From: Prostheceraeus crozeri
Lineage: Eukaryota > Platyhelminthes > Polycladida > Euryleptidae
Direction of reading: 5' to 3'
Length of the DNA stretch: 64,000 nt
Assembly: GCA_907163375.1 (NCBI GenBank)
Contig: CAJQUW010004600.1
Location: 62,001-126,000, forward strand
A program made the position numbers and the translations under genes. Below are positions 1-12,423 of the stretch, piece by piece; position 1 is the stretch's first letter, and each line of letters opens with the position of its first letter. The notes under the pieces are model-generated. The model worked only from the letters and a program-made list of their open reading frames with translations. It ran no database searches and had not been told where the DNA came from.

Positions 1-2370
1 ATGAAAGGTTTTGAAATACTCAAATTAAAATAAAAAGTCGAAAAAAGTGTCCCGTTCGTCACGATGGAATGACCCTGCATGCATTTCATGTCAATATGTG
101 AGCACTCTTAACAACTAGCATTCATGCCATTTTACACATCAGTCTCAGACAGTATGTAAAGAATAAGGATTACAAACACCCAAAGCAGGCAATTTTTTGT
201 CAATTTCTGGATATTAGAATTTTGATTAGTTTATCATGAAAATAGAACTTCATAATAAATCACTACGATGCCATGAAATTCCCGATCATTTTGCGATGCT
301 TTTCAGTAGACCTGCATTAGGGCTAGGCCTACAGTCCCATGCGAAATCGTCAAAAAATGAATTTTGTTCATATTTGGTTTATAGGTAGGGTTTGGTCTCA
401 TTAGAAGAAATCCAGATTTGGTTGCTCCGATTCTCCGAAGCTTCTGAGTTACAGTGTCTCAAAGTTGCCTATGTCGCTTTGTATTGACGACTATAGCAAT
501 TAAGACTTTCCCTAGCAACGACTAAAATGCGTCTACATTTGTTTCTTTAGAAGATAGCCTCACCAAACTTTGTGTACATATTTTGATGATGTGCCTTAGT
601 ACTCTCACACAATCAATCCAACAATTCTACTGTTCATGACATAGATTTCGGCGGTCAAGGTTGGCAATTTTATTTCTAAAAATTGCAAAAATCGGAAGTT
701 TTAAAGCTGAATACCCAAAAAGGCCCACCTCAAACTTCAATGATACTTTTGTAGTATCACTACTAGCCTACTTTGTAAGTCAAATTAGTGACTAATTTTG
801 TTTTTGACTTCCTTTGGGAGATAGGGAAAAAGACGACAGTTTTCAAAATTTGACTTTTTTCATACTTCTTATAGATCAGTAATCCGCGAATTGTCATTCT
901 GAGCTCCTTTTTCCTATCTGTTCTGCTACACAGAATGAAAATGTATTATTTCAAACCAATTGGCTCTTCAAGATTCATTCTGTTGGATCACATAGTGTTA
1001 AAGAATCGCAAAACATAACTGTTTATTTTCCTTTCATTGTAGGCCTACATGACCAATAGGTACTCCGTCTACGGGTTGCATTCATCTTGTATGCTTTTTG
1101 TTCTCAAAGAACGAGACGGACTTCTTATTGAATAGTTTATAAGATCAGAGATAATTCCCTGTGAATCCCACAGCTCCGTGTTTGTCTCAACTTGGGAGCG
1201 CAATTCTCTTCGTGATGTAATAAACTAATTTTTGTTCAGTCATGTTAATGAGTCATTGAGATGGGGGTGATGGCTTTATGATGACCTTAGCATGATTTAG
1301 CGATGGTTCTCACAGTTCAAAAAATGTAAAAAATGGATGAAATTGAAAGTATAAAATGGCAGCTTACAAATATCATATAGGCTTACAGGATGACAGCTTG
1401 TGAATATCATATAGGCTTATACGATGAAAGCTTGTGAATATCATATAGGCTTAGACCTACGTGCAATTCTCAGTTGACAGGCGGTTCTGTAAAGTAGAAA
1501 TTTGCATGAATATTTTCAAGTTTTGCGTTGACGAGGAAGATTTTGACCTTGATGCTAGATGGATAATTTTGATTACTGGAGTGGCGCCAAATACTATCCT
1601 AAAGGGTGCTGACAGCATTTTATGCGCAGTCCCCCAAAGATGCACGTGTGTTGTAAAGAAAATAACTGATTAAAGCTGATATTCTGAAATAATAGCTAAT
1701 GTTTCTAATATTCAATTTTGACATTTCGAGGTTATTGGCATCAGGAATTGTCTTATGATTTCAACAACCGATGATTTCTTCAACAGATATATGTACTAAT
1801 ATCATCGACCAATCATCAAAGGATTCGCAAGATGTTAAAATGAAACGGTTAATTTGGAATCTTGTTCCTTTTCTGATGTATGCCTAGCTTTTCTCGCTTC
1901 AGATGATTGGTTGTTTTGAGCAATTTCATCCAAAAGATTTTTTCAATGCTAAATACAGCATCTTTGCTTTTCGCATTAAACATATTACTAAAAGAAAGTG
2001 TGGCCAAAGCAATTTTATCCAGGCAATTCAAATAATCAGTTTTATTCCTTTTCTTTGAGGACCTTCAGGTGGAGATGTATTGCTTTCTGTACTATAAGCC
2101 ATGATCAATTCACTTACCGACCCTGCGGGCTGAAATTGCTGTAGGGGAAAGCAGTTTGGATTATTCGTTACCTGGTTGGATAATATTTACGTCTGTTATT
2201 CGCTATCAAATCTTCTGAAATACTAGGGTAGGACAATATATCAATCATGATTTTAATCATCATTTTTCGTGATTCCTTTTTATCATGATCGTCATTCTGC
2301 TGAAATGAAGCGCTCTCAGCACGCAATCCGCTAAACAGTGAGGTCAAGTTCACTTATTAGGTCAAGTCAC
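1..2370. other. No gene recognised; AT-rich non-coding DNA
   Basis: Only short chance reading frames (about 60-70 codons) occur on either strand and none shows a recognisable motif. Two copies of the octamer TAGGCCTA (324-331, 1040-1047) lie here; this octamer recurs through the window. I see no promoter, tRNA or clear transposon ends apart from the small tandem repeat listed next. Confidence 0.6.
1361..1455. repeat. 34-bp tandem repeat, about 2.8 copies
   Basis: The block AGCTTGTGAATATCATATAG recurs with starts at 1361, 1395 and 1429, giving a 34-bp period; the first copy differs slightly. No coding or regulatory role is evident. Confidence 0.8.
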
Positions 2371-2376
2371 ACTAGA

Positions 2377-2528
2377 CAGGCATTTTCCTGTTAGGCAGCT
2401 GAAATATCTATACCTTCCACATAGCAAGAAGCAACGAACAGAAGAAAGATAACCGTATTTGATCTAGAAAAGGCTTTCGACAGAGTTCTGCGGTCAGTGG
2501 TGTGCATGGCAATTCGAGAACCGTAGTG
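2377..2528 (+). mobile_element. LINE reverse-transcriptase fragment, copy 1
   Basis: Translation near 2455-2525 gives a stretch containing FDLEKAFDRVLRSVV, the conserved non-LTR reverse-transcriptase motif around the first catalytic aspartate (usual form DLEKAFDRVPR). Nothing else of a LINE ORF2 can be followed before or after. The same 150-bp block, including non-coding sequence in front, is repeated at 3305-3465, so the fragment was duplicated or belongs to a composite repeat. A dead scrap. Confidence 0.6.
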
Positions 2529-3304
2529 CATTCCATGAGTTTACATATCAATTGGGTACTGTAAATCCTGTAAACCACTCAATTGACATTCCAAAAACGA
2601 TGACAGGAAATAAGGAAAATACACCCGTAGGTCCGGAGTAGCAGCTATCGAGCCTAATACACCAAGTACCAATTAAACAGCAGCCCACCTTCTCCCTTTA
2701 GATCTTGACATGCTTCTTTGAATGATGGTATACCGGCACACTTCACTTAGCTGGCAAGAGACGTAACTGCTCCTATGGGGAAGTCCCAATATGCTCCATG
2801 ACCGTGATTCGTCTGCACTCGTGAATTAAGAAACTCTCAACAATCGGCCCACTCCACAACATCAGGAACGTTGTCATTAGCGCGTTCTATTTTGAGTACC
2901 ATGGCGGGTCCTTCACGAACTTAACTGATGTTGAGATGCATCAAAGATGTGGCATGTTGCAAAAATTCCCATGAAATTGTACTATGTGACAATTCATGAA
3001 AAAAATCTGAGAATAATTTAAAACCATCTAACTTCACAACCTTTTATAGTCACCGCTATTTCTTTTGTTTTTGTCATCCCATTTTTGAAAAGTTAGCATC
3101 AAACATTTCACGAGTCAACAGATTTGACACCGTGCGGTCTTTCGGATTCACCCAGTCCGGTCAAAGACAGCATCTTATTATATGATACGTAAATCAAAGA
3201 AGTATTTCATCGACTTTGTAGTGAAGATTTTAAGAGCGCATTTTTGAGGATACTTCACCGTTGAGATAAACAAGATGGTGTTCGACTTTATTTTCACAAA
3301 GACA

Positions 3305-3465
3305 GCCGCCATTTTCGTGTTAGGCAGTTGCAAGATCTATACCTTCTACAAAGCAAGAAGCAACGAATAGAAGAAAGATAACCCGTATTTGATTTAGAAA
3401 AGGCTTTCGACAGAGTTCTGCGGTCAGTGGTGTGTATAGCAGTTCAAGAACCGTAGTTAGTGCGT
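3305..3465 (+). mobile_element. LINE reverse-transcriptase fragment, copy 2
   Basis: Diverged direct copy of the block at 2377-2528. It starts in the shared words 'tgttaggcag' and 'aagcaagaagcaacgaa' and again contains LEKAFDRVLRSVV. The RT motif sits at the same offset in both copies, so the repeat unit was moved or duplicated after the LINE scrap had been captured. Confidence 0.6.
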
Positions 3466-3884
3466 TACATGAGTTAACGATGTCGCGGAAACATGCATCT
3501 GTTGCTCATGATTAGACCGCGGATTTCTAGGTTTTAAAATAAAAACATTTTTCACATATTTCTACAATTTTTGATCATAAAAAATATTGCACTCTTACTT
3601 AAGACGCACGTGACATCTCATTCATTTTAGGCGTTTAGAAACGCATCACTTGCTGAGAGCTGAAGCATCAAAAGCAGTCTTGCTGCATTGCAGTGCATCG
3701 CTGGTCGATAGCACATTTTCACGGTAGCGTTTTTCCTGTGACTGCCTATGTGATGCAAACGGCTCGAACGGCATCGCTTCGAGCATATTGACTTCATACT
3801 CTCAACTACCGACCAATGTGCTCCCTAAACTTACTGATACAGTAAGGAACAAGTTTCTGGTGAACAGAGCACTTCGATTCTGAG

Positions 3885-5395
3885 TGCGGAAGTATACACG
3901 ATTCAACATGCCTCCTCCGACCGAACAACTGCGATCGAAATGGATCAAGCTGTTCAATGCGACTGAAGGAAGTGATTTGCTGAAGTTTATTGATTCTAAA
4001 ACTGTGTTTTGCAAAGCTTGCGAGACCAGTTTCACTGCCCCTCAGAAAAGCCAAAACAACACGTTGGCGCCGATCGACATGAGAGCAATCGTCGGCTGAA
4101 ACGCAAACACCATCAGGCGCAATTGGGAGATGTGCTTGACAGCTCCGCGACGCGATCGAAATGCTTCACGTTCAACTGTGAGTTGAGCGAGGTCTTACTA
4201 GCTGCTAACATTCCGTGACGAAAACTCGAAATTCCCAAGTTTCGTGAATCTCTTCAGGACAAGATTACCTTGACGCTGCGAGACGAAAGTACTTTGCGGA
4301 AGAATTATTTGGATACATGCTACCAGAATGTGATGGAAGCGATGCGCGGTGAGTTGAAAGACTCGCCTATCTGGATTGGAACTGACGAAACGGCCGACGC
4401 GAAGGGTCGATGCGTACTCAACGTCATCGCCGGGAAGTTTAGCGAGGAACACAGCGCGCCATATTTGATCGACTGTGTCTTTTTAGAGCAAAGTAATGCT
4501 ACAAGTGTATCTCGGGCAGTGAATGAAACAGCAACGAATGTACTATTTCCTCGTTTAACGCCGAACTACTCATGCTGTTCGTCTCAGATGCAGCAGCCTA
4601 CATGCTGAAGTGGCACTTACCTCAAAGTGTTCTTTCCTCGACTTCAACATGTCACTTGCTTGGTACATGGCGTTCATCGCGTCTGTGAAAATGTTCGTGA
4701 AATGTTTAAAGAAGTCAACGAACTGATCTCCGTTTGAAAGAAGATATTTCGCAAAGCCTCTGTTCGTGTTCGATTATGGAAACAGAAAAATCCGAACATC
4801 CCTTTACCTCCTCAGCCAATTTTTACTCGTTCGAGTACTTAGGGTGCAGCGGCTCTGTATTATGCTCAACATTTCGATGCTTTCCAGACTGTCATTCAAG
4901 ATTTGGATCAAGAAGAAGCCTCATGTATCCAAACTGCTACAGAACTTTTGAGGAACTCGGTGATCAAACGTTTTCTGGCATTTATTTCGACCCATCTCTC
5001 GTTCATTCCAGAAACTATCGAGAAGATGGAGACTGTTGGACTCACATTAAAGCAATCATTTCATTGCTTCCAGCAAGCAAAAGAAAAATAATCGGATGTT
5101 CCTGGCCAAAGACGTGACTTGTTTCAAAAGAAGTTCGACGCTGTTTTAAACCGCAATCCTGAGTTGTAGAATTTGCAATGAATGAGCAAGGTAATGGATG
5201 GTGAAGAGGAAGTAGATATTCCGGATGGATACTCTCCGCTCGACGTGACTTGTTTCAAGTATGCGCCAGATACTAACGTGGATCTCGAACGATCCTTCTC
5301 AAACTTCAGGTGCATATTTTACCCGACTTTCCGACTCCATCAGACCTTAATTATATCCATACGAGAAACACGTCACTTTCGATGTTGACATGTAT
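3885..5395 (+). pseudogene. hAT transposase fossil with BED-type zinc finger
   Basis: A broken transposase read across several frames on the plus strand. At 3905-4050 the protein runs KWIKLFNATEGSDLLKF then FCKACETSF, a BED-like zinc-binding start. At 4270-4480 comes a hAT core resembling the CGGBP1-type transposon group (LTLRDESTLRKNYLDTCY, then IWIGTDETADAKGR, where the D lies in the catalytic context). The 4560-4900 part carries the downstream LP-rich and CL-H segments in shifted frames. At 5240-5390 is the C-terminal hAT dimerisation region (FKYAPDTNVDLERSFSNFR, compare the usual 'CDVERSFS'). Frame changes fall near 4100, 4220, 4560-4740 and 5100, so it cannot encode a working enzyme. I could not identify terminal inverted repeats. 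Confidence 0.7.
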
Positions 5396-5553
5396 TCATT
5401 AAATGTTGCATGTAACACAAGCATGTATGAAGCTAATTAGAAGTCGAGAAGCAAAAGAGAATCATTCTATATAATATTCCACGCTGGACCTAGTTGATGG
5501 GGCTTTAGCAATGGCGAAGATAGAAGATCGACCAACATATAAGACGCCAAAAA

Positions 5554-5776
5554 ATGTATGGCTACTGTAATAGAAAAGAATCCAAAGAAATTGTAGAAAA
5601 GAGTGAAATAAGACTATACAACAAAATTATGAAGAGCCAAGACCATGTTCTCCACCAACTGCTTCCGACAGAAAACCGACGTCGATCTCAGAAAAGAAAT
5701 CTCAGATCAAAGAAACATCGACTTCAAAGATCTACTAAAAGTCGCACGATCTACAGTGACTTCCTCTCAATTTGAC
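5554..5776 (+). mobile_element. Possible C-terminal tail of a LINE ORF2
   Basis: A 73-codon frame reads RLYNKIMKSQDHVLHQLLP followed by a basic, Arg/Lys/His-rich tail. The 'HVLHQLLP ... LR ... H' pattern resembles the extreme C-terminus of many LINE ORF2 proteins after the RT domain. No RT precedes it directly; the hAT fossil does. Weak evidence; it could be a chance basic frame. Confidence 0.3.
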
Positions 5777-6084
5777 TCACATTCACTTTTCTTGTCTTTT
5801 GATTGTAAACGTTTTGCGTGTGTCATTTCATAATCGTATTACTGTCTATAACATTTCCTTTATTAATATATGCAATTGCTATCTATCTGGAAATTCACGC
5901 CTGAAAATTACATGGAGATGTTGAATATTTAAGTGCATGAAATTCACTTAGCCCAGGCGTCTTCAACAAACTAGGAACTTGCCTCTGTAGATTTTGTATC
6001 TGAGTGCATATAAAAGATGAGATCAGCTTTTATATTTCAACTGGATGATGCCTTTTAAACAAAGTGAGCATTTTAGGGCACAGG

Positions 6085-6515
6085 TATGGATGTTTCATTT
6101 TTACAAGTAGTATTGGTGGTATATTCAAGAAAATAGATTTCACGGATTATCTGGACCATTCCGGAGTGGAGCCACCCGATAGTCGGATTCTCCACAAAAT
6201 TCTGATTCAGAAAATATCCATTATGTGCCTGAAATAAATAAGTATACATTTTTCAGTTTTTATAAGAAGTGTTTGTGGCATATTGAAGAAAAATAGATTT
6301 CACGGCTTATCCGGACATTCTCGGAGTGGGATTCGGATTTTCCAACAAATTCTGATTCAGATGATGTCCACTAGTTGTATGAAATGAGTTTCATGTTTAT
6401 GAGTAGTGTAGGTGGCATATTTAAAAAAAATTGATCTCACAGGTTATCCGGACATTTTCAGAGTGAGAGCACCAGAAATTCGGATTCTCCATAAAATTTT
6501 GTTCTAGAAAATGTC
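6085..6515. repeat. Imperfect tandem repeat, three units of about 135-165 bp
   Basis: Three successive blocks share 'gtggcatatt', 'atagatttcacgg.ttatc.ggac', 'ggagtg' and 'attcggattctcca' in the same order, beginning near 6091, 6253 and 6388. Units differ by indels and many substitutions, so the array is old. No open frame spans it. Confidence 0.75.
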
Positions 6516-6660
6516 TGAAGGGCTCCTGCTGTATTCACTTCCGCCTTCAACCCCATTTCGCCTGGACTAATGACCGCATTCAAACAATTAATAAGTTTCT
6601 TATATTGGGAGCACAATTGATAGTATTGGGCTTAGTTCTGACCCGATCAATTATTTGCAT

Positions 6661-6812
6661 TTCATGTCAACTCAAAACCCACATAATCGCTCCTGCAACA
6701 CGTTGATTCCTTCGATCATATCTGATCAAAAAATATCCAGATTTATAGAATAAGCCATCATCGTAGTCAGGATTTAGCCAAGATTCAGTTATAGCCACAA
6801 CAATAGGGCGCA
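6661..6812 (-). mobile_element. LINE endonuclease (APE-type) fragment
   Basis: The minus strand reads RPIVVAITESWLNPDYDDG followed by LFYKSGYFLIRYDRRNQRVAGAI. This is the classic APE-endonuclease segment of non-LTR retrotransposons: 'ITETWL', then a GY..R.DR..R.GG region. The reading ends in a stop at about 6667 and no other LINE domain joins it, so this is an isolated remnant. Confidence 0.7.
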
Positions 6813-6819
6813 CGATGCC

Positions 6820-9035
6820 AATATGGATACACAACTCGTCAAATTTATGAAAAATAGAACGCGCTCATAGGGATTCACATTTGATTTATGGCTGTTTTCT
6901 AAAACAAAGTGATTATGCCTACTGGGAAATAAACGGTGAATGTTTAAAAGCTCAAGCGAAAATATTTCAGCCATAGAGTAGGGTTAATTCAATTTTCATC
7001 GTCATGATTTTATGATTCACTAAATTCATGTTTCATTTCTTGAATCTGAAGAGTGATGCTGACCCATCTACATCTTTCAAAGTTAATTGAAATCTTTGTC
7101 TTTGGCTATGTGATTTTTCTATGCCAGTGGCAGGTTGTCTGTGATATGATCACGCTTAAGAAAGTGCTCTTGAGGATTGAGCATGACAGTAAAAGGAACA
7201 TGTCGAATTGCTAATTTAACAGACATTAAATCTCCAAGGCTGTCATGACACTGAGAATCTGTAAAATACCATCATTCCTTCTGCATTGCAATCATGATCT
7301 TTCAATTCTGTGGTAAATGTCTTCAAAACTGCAAAAATTTGCATGTCTCACATTTGGTACCAATTCCGACTGTATCCCCTTCGAGTTCATTTGATAAATT
7401 CGAAAGTGTTTGCACATTGGGTATTTAATAAATGCGGAGTTACCACTCTACCTAATTAATATACCTACTCTACGATTTCAACCGTGACTTATCCACCTCA
7501 ACTCTACGAGAAATAACAACGTTCCCTCTCTCTCCTAGCCTTAAGTTCCATTTTAAGATCTTTCATTCGGTGTTCCAAAGGAGTGAGACGATTGACGTAA
7601 ACATGTCGAAAGTCTGTATTACGCAAGTTTTCAGCTTTTTTCATTATTAACCGCTTCTCAAACGCTTGTGATTTGACCCATACCTGTCCCTATACATATG
7701 GTCTGCTTCGAACTACATGATTCATTCAAGTCATTCCACTTTTCCATTCATTCTTTGATATTCGTATTGCAATTTGTCTTTTATTTCATTTCAGGATTTG
7801 ACTTCTTACTGCTTCAACTTTGAATCGCCCATTTGAACTCTGCAACTCAAACGGATTCATACAAGAAGCTGGACAATGAAATTGTAAAGGACTTTTTTAA
7901 TGCAGCAGGCAAGCGGAATTCTTTCCGAAATTAATGCAAATAATCGAAAAATACATGTTCCCTTGAATTTGGCATTTGAACTATTTTGATAAATTGTGAT
8001 AGACATTTACATTAAGCAGCTGTCAGCATGATGCTAACGCGTATTGATCAAGCTTGTAAAACTCTTCATGATGAGTATACTAATGATATTCATATTGATT
8101 TGAAAATAAAATTGCGAAACAAAAGCGCATTGTGTTTGTTTTGATTATGGGATCTTGTGAACCCTTAGAAATCGGGAGGCAGTGTTAATGGATGTAATCT
8201 GATGTGTTAATATGTATAAATTCATACACCATGATTCTCAGTCGTCCATCTATGCAAATATCTTGTTGAGCCCATGGATGTGCAATCTTCCATTTTCTGA
8301 TGTAGCGTGCCTTTCTATTGTAGCGCAAGAGAATCAAACATAGAACTAAGAATGTGTCCAGTTTAGAATATACTGTGCAAAAATTGTAGACTTCATACCG
8401 CATTTTTTCAGCATCTGTAATTGCTTTCCAGTCTCCATGTATGGGACAGATTTTTCAGCGTTGAAGTTTCTTCAGCCGTGTCAATTCTTGATCCACAGCC
8501 TAGCAGCAATTATAGTCTCTCGATCATTCTCGGTCACGCCATGGTGTACGAAGTCCACTGCGAGCCTCACTAGAGTGAATCATCTGTCCTGTGACTGAGA
8601 TGTAGAAAATATGGCTTTTTAAAAGTAGGCTATGCTCGGTTTCTATTGAAAGTTTTTATTTGATGTGGTCGCCGATGTGATTTTCGTGATCACCGTAAGA
8701 CATGAGTACCTGTATATTTGCAAATTTTCACGAAAATCTAAGACCCAAAGTTGAAAAGACAAAAAATAAATTGGATTTACCCATTCGCTAATTTGGCTTT
8801 GTGGATTCGAACGCTAGGTGGGTAAGGATGGCAAACGCGTTGCATGCCTCCAAATCCAAAATATCCTGTAGACTTATACTTCAGTCACTTTGAAGGTGAT
8901 ATGCCTATTCTGCAAGTACACCTATGACGATAGGTTAGTTTTATTAAAATGCATCATCCTGTCCACTCACGTGAAACACGTGTTATCGTGAAACGTACAG
9001 GAGCCAATTAATACGTGTGTCAGAGCGCGAATTGA
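6820..9035. other. No gene recognised
   Basis: Scanned on both strands. Frames are short and motif-free, including the 72-codon minus-strand frame at 8185-8403. Plain non-coding DNA as far as I can see. Confidence 0.55.
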
Positions 9036-9685
9036 ATGAGTGTAGAAGACGGTGGGGCACCTTGAACCACCAGCCTTTTCTCCGAAACTACAAATAGTGG
9101 AAACTTTATGCCTTAAAGACATTGTTTATTGTAACAGGTAAACATGATTCCACTGAAAGTTTCAATTGTTTATGCTCTCCATCATTATTTTCGCAGGACT
9201 TCCCAACATTTCAGTGAAAAAGTAAATTTTCAGAAAATCTGAACTTTTGTTTTAATTTTGCCAAAACCTTGTGTATATTTTCATTAGACAGCATTTTTCT
9301 CAAGTAATTAATCTAGAAGTCAAAAACTATTTGAGTGCAGCCTTATTTGCACGCGAGTACGTTTTTTGAAAAGTTTGCGATGTGGGGCACATTGAACATG
9401 GTCAATAATGGTTATGCCGATTAATGGTTAATACCAATAATGGTTTATGCATGGGTGCCCCACCCATGGGGCACATTAAACCACTTTGGTAAAAATTTCA
9501 AAATTTAAATTGTGAGAAGATGAAATGTCACAGAAACGTCGAATAACTCAGAGATTATTTAGCATTCCCTCAGCTTTTCATCCGAGTTTGATTTTGGTTC
9601 ATTTGATTTAGTATATTTGAACTCTCGAGAAAAGTTAAAAAGCATGTTCAATGTGTCCCACGCTCCTACATTTTCTACTTACACA
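9036..9685. mobile_element. Candidate non-autonomous DNA transposon (MITE-like)
   Basis: The left side begins 'gtagaagacggtggggcaccttgaacc'-like sequence (core GGTGGGGCACCTTGAACC). Read in reverse, the right side gives GTAGAA...GTGGGACACATTGAAC, an imperfect inverted terminal repeat. The same TGGGGCACATT.AAC word also occurs inside the element near 9382 and 9464. No transposase frame lies within. I could not settle a target-site duplication, so the ends are approximate. Confidence 0.45.
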
Positions 9686-9689
9686 CAGA

Positions 9690-12420
9690 TAATCTAACAA
9701 AAACATCACTTACTGTTTTAGCTTTTAGCATACGTCTGAGTTACATAGCTCCTAGATATGTCATATTGTATTCTCTAATTTTCACAATGATATGTCATTT
9801 TGTGTATTTGTAGTTTGATTTGTAGATGATATACAACGCACAGTGCACGTTATAGGCATTTTGGATTGAATATTGCTTATTTTTCCAACTTTCAACGGAA
9901 GAGGTTATCAGATCTATTTAATTCTGTTATCAGATTAATCGTCTCATCAAGACAAGTCGATTGATATATAATTTAATGGCTCTGTTGAAAAATACGTGAA
10001 GGATAATACTCACTGTATGATCACAAGTCATAAAGACGGCGGAATAACCCCAATTTTTCGTAAAAAATAGAAAATTTCAAATCGTTGCAGTAAGTCAGGA
10101 GGTCGGTCAATTTTGCTAAAATTCACATCAACATGATGCAAATGAACTTAATTTTATGAAAACATCAGCCAAAAGTTTGTGCAATTTTTTTGAATAACTT
10201 GGTAGTTTTTGTCGATCAGACACTTCCTAAAAGGTAGTATTTTTGCACATTCATGAAGACGTCAACAGAAATTCTTAAATTTAGTATCAACATATAGCTC
10301 ACATCTGTGGCTGTGGAAACCATATCCATGGTTTGTCATTTTCAGACATTATGAGATAGGGTATTTTAGGCCAAACTCGCCATAGTTTTCGATATTTTTT
10401 TATTTGTATTTTTCTCACAATACAAAGGTCTGAAGAGCAGTAGATATGATATAACAGCTTGCTAATATTCCAAATGACCAATTTCAAAAGGAATTTTGTA
10501 TGAACTATTTTTCAATTGAGCTGGGTACTGCAAGTTTGAAGTTACTTATGACATTGCAAATTTTTGAAAATTTGTAAAAACTCGTCCATTTCTCCAGGTA
10601 TAGTCGCCCATCCTAGTAAAATCCATTTTAATGCCCAAAACTCATGCAGCGAATCTCAACTAGTGATTATAAAAACTGCGATGTATGTCGTTGAGCTTAG
10701 TATAAGCTACAAATTATGTCTTGATCGTTATTTATTTAATGATTTGAGTGCATGTTGAAATGTCAACATACGCATCTCCTTCCATGATTATCCCTATGTT
10801 TAGCACTATTTTTGATTCCAAGTGAAAATAATTTATGGAAAAGCATAACTACTAATATTTCACGAATAGAATTGTTTATCAATGTAAACAATGAAATGAA
10901 TTTCCCGCAATTACAAACGCCTTTCAAACATCGTTAAAGCCACGTTGATTTCTTGTAGGAAATAAAGATTAGTCTTTGGTATCAGTGCAAACAGTAGTCA
11001 CATATGTAGCTTTCTTCAGCACAGATTTCGTCTAAGCAACACATGCAGCTGGGCCCCCAGTTGACACGAAGCACATTTTAGGCTTATCCATATTTCTCCC
11101 TCGGGAGAATCATCAAAATTTCCCCCACAGAAGATAGGCCTACACATTGATTCAGGGTGAATTTGTTGATTGACAATGCTTGAATCCAGAACTATTTAAA
11201 AAGCAAAGTTTAAGATTTGGAGGACGTACGCTTACCCTACATATAGAATTTACTTGATTCTGCAGGTTTTTCTGGTTTCATTGCGAATATCTAAATATCG
11301 ACTACTCAACATTTACGTCCTGTGAAGCTGTTGTATAGGCCCCTCCCTCGGCCAGTAAGTCTATGTACATGTTGTAGGCCAATCTTGAAGGTCATATAAC
11401 AGATTTTATATCGGCCATAGGCATACGCCTAGAAATTGTGATCAATTAGCATTCTGTGATCTGGAGATCTTTACTGATCGTTTAATATCGTTCATTTGTT
11501 AAGGTGTAAAAACGTTAACAGTTTCATAAGATTTAATGGCAATTAATCCCATACTAAACTAATACATCATGCTTTCCACATTCCCAATTTTTCCAAAGTT
11601 TCCATGAACCGTGTATAGGCCCATTACATAGAAGATTCGAGTTTAAAAGGCTGAGAAATTATTCAGCAGTTCATGAAATTTCATGGTATAGAAAATGCAG
11701 GTTAAGAACATGAAGTATATTCCAATATTACAAGCAGTAGGGCCTAGGCTATAGGTCTACGTCAAGTGTGATATATGACCGGTCAATCGTAAGCCTGATA
11801 TTAAGTTCATACATTACATCAAAAACAATCATGAATGTCAAGCTCTTCAATAGAAAAACTTCAATCGGATGATGTTTTGAGAACATGAATTAACTCACAA
11901 ACAAACAATTTTTTGATTGAAAAGGACCAATATAGGATAAACTCGTCCATTATTTGTAATTCTCATAGAAATATGAATAGTTATCAAGATTGCTCAATTT
12001 AGTCGAATTATTCGATGACTGGGGCTATATAAAAATTTTGAATATGATTTATTGCATTTAACTAAGTTTGAAATATTTTTGCAAAAGTTAGGGTAGTTGC
12101 CCGCAAAATTCGCGATGGGCGAGTTTATTTAGTTTCACTATTTAAGTGAACAGTTGCTTCATCGACTTCTAGTGACAAAAGTATTGTGAATAACGAAACA
12201 TCACATCTCTATGAAATAATTGTGATATTATTCTAATAACGTAATATGCAAAAGAACTTTACGTGTACGGTAACTGTTCTGCCTACCACTTAAGCTGGAG
12301 CAGCAATTTCATTAACAAGCGTCCAATCTCAGCAATTTTTCCACACAAAGTAAAATGGCTTATCTGCCGACGAAACTTCAAGTCCAAATTGATTGGTCGG
12401 TGGAATGAGCAAACGAGACC
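9690..12420. other. No gene recognised; contains an old dispersed repeat
   Basis: Short motif-free frames only. A diverged inverted copy of 10219-10312 lies at 18216-18315 (shared words include TTTTTGCACAT, CATGAAGACGTC and ACAGAAATT), so part of this stretch belongs to an old interspersed repeat family. A short palindrome (CTGGGCCCCCAG) sits near 11050. Confidence 0.5.
10219..10312 (+). repeat. Dispersed repeat, inverted partner at 18216-18315
   Basis: Read against the reverse complement of 18216-18315, the order of shared words is kept: CTAAAAAG/GGTAG..., TTTTTGCACAT, TTCATGAAGACGTC, ACAGAAATT, TTTAGTATCAA, TAGCTC. Divergence is high with several indels. The family is unidentified. Confidence 0.55.
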
Positions 12421-12423
12421 AAA